This document shows positions 13,810 through 14,455 of a stretch of DNA of 14,455 bases, one piece after another. Both the position numbers and the translations under genes were made by a program. How positions within the stretch are numbered: position 1 is the first letter of the stretch; each line of letters opens with the position of its first letter. Where the stretch lies: NCBI GenBank assembly GCA_019912905.1, contig JAIOHO010000330.1:1-14455 (forward strand), in the 5' to 3' direction. The notes under the pieces are model-generated. The model was given only the letters and a program-made list of their open reading frames with translations, had not been told where the DNA came from and did no database searches. Origin of the DNA: Anaerolineae bacterium. Its GTDB lineage: Bacteria > Chloroflexota > Anaerolineae > Aggregatilineales > Phototrophicaceae.

Positions 13810-14455
13810 ATGAGTGCCATCAGCATCGGCGAAGACCTGATCCATTACGAAGTCCTGGGGCGTGGCCGCCCGGTCCTGCTGCTGCACAGCTGGCTGGGGT
13901 CCTGGCGCTACTGGATTCCCACCATGCAGCAGTTGAAGATCAATTACAAAGTCTACGCCGTCGATCTGTACGGCTTTGGCGATTCGGCCAAGGACCCGCG
14001 CAAATATTCGCTGGAACATCAACTGCGGCTGGTGGAAGATTTCATCGAGAAGATGGCAATCACCAAGCTTGCCCTGGTGGGTCACGGCCTGGGAGCGATG
14101 ATCGCCATCGAGTACGCCCGGCGGCATGAAGGCCGCGTGCCGCGCATGCTCATCAGCAGCGCCCCGCTGTTCGATCCGGGTGATCTGGATGAGCGGGCGA
14201 CGATTCTGCCGCAGGTGACGGCCACACGTCAGCAGGATGTGCAGTCGAGCGCTGTGCCTGAAACGACGGTCATGAGCATGAGTTCGGCGATGCGGGCGGC
14301 GCTGGCGGAGCATGCCTCTCGGAAGGCGGTCCCGGCCATCAGTGAGGCACAGGCTAACCCCGCTGCCAGAAGGACCCCCGCCAATCACGAGGCCAATAAC
14401 CTGCTGAATCAGCGGCTGGTGGAAGACAAAAAGGTGACTCCGCAAAAGCTGCTGG
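13810..14455 (+). CDS. Alpha/beta-hydrolase-fold protein lacking the nucleophile Ser (3' end outside window)
   Basis: The frame runs open from ATG 13810 to the window end (215 codons visible). The first 118 residues follow the alpha/beta hydrolase order: strand LLLHSWLGSWRYW (oxyanion region, residues 23-35), VYAVDLYGFGDS (48-59), then the nucleophile elbow LVGHGLGAMIAIEYA. The elbow should read G-x-Ser-x-G, but the central residue is Gly93 (GGC at 14086-14088). From about residue 119 the sequence becomes polar and rich in Ala, Gln, Ser and Pro, with few aromatic residues, unlike a normal cap domain. It looks like a disordered insert. The gene starts 2 bases after the REC stop with no clear ribosome site, suggesting translational coupling. 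Inferred: a ligand-binding or scaffold member of the signalling operon rather than a hydrolase. Any catalytic Asp/His would lie beyond the window. Confidence 0.78.
   Translation, partial: MSAISIGEDLIHYEVLGRGRPVLLLHSWLGSWRYWIPTMQQLKINYKVYAVDLYGFGDSAKDPRKYSLEHQLRLVEDFIEKMAITKLALVGHGLGAMIAIEYARRHEGRVPRMLISSAPLFDPGDLDERATILPQVTATRQQDVQSSAVPETTVMSMSSAMRAALAEHASRKAVPAISEAQANPAARRTPANHEANNLLNQRLVEDKKVTPQKLL

Noticed and set aside
1..14455. CRISPR arrays, tRNA or rRNA genes
   Set aside because: No regularly spaced short repeats, cloverleaf-like tRNA sequence or rRNA core sequence was noticed on either strand by eye; no dedicated scan could be run.

Overview
The window is a GC-rich bacterial chromosome segment of about 60% G+C (hand-counted on sample lines only). 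Its gene types are a very large multi-GAF histidine kinase, a Uma2-family nuclease, a HicAB pair, and an antitoxin of the kind usually paired with PIN toxins. This mix fits Chloroflexota, probably an Anaerolineae-like lineage. That placement is inferred from gene families, not from a marker gene.

Left part (1-4039): The window opens inside the 3' two thirds of an acyl-ACP-reductase-like (AAR-like) oxidoreductase, which ends at 720. Next comes a small accessory patch: a hicA-hicB toxin-antitoxin pair (761-1262), an orphan, apparently clipped antitoxin-like gene (1358-1573), and a clearly AT-rich gene for a one-helix membrane protein of unknown function (1600-2184). The patch ends in about 300 bases of gene debris (2185-2483). 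This holds a frameshifted tail of a Uma2 gene on the minus strand, abutting a second copy of the last 63 bases of the AAR-like gene. A CorA-type metal transporter (2484-3440) and a convergent, intact Uma2 gene (3512-4039, minus) follow.

Right part (4040-14455): After a 204-base spacer, four closely spaced plus-strand genes look like one signalling operon. They are a REC plus degenerate-GGDEF response regulator (4244-5170), a membrane-anchored 2738-residue hybrid of 12 GAF domains, 3 PAS-like domains and a complete HisKA/HATPase kinase core (5193-13409), a stand-alone REC protein (13424-13807), and an alpha/beta-hydrolase-fold protein running off the window (13810 onward). The hydrolase has Gly where the nucleophilic Ser should be.

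The most plausible joint function is multi-input sensing. The giant kinase integrates many signals through its GAF array and passes phosphate to one or both REC proteins. The degenerate GGDEF domain and the nucleophile-less hydrolase may serve as binding or output modules rather than enzymes. The window shows which genes are linked; it does not show the signal, the output or phosphotransfer specificity.
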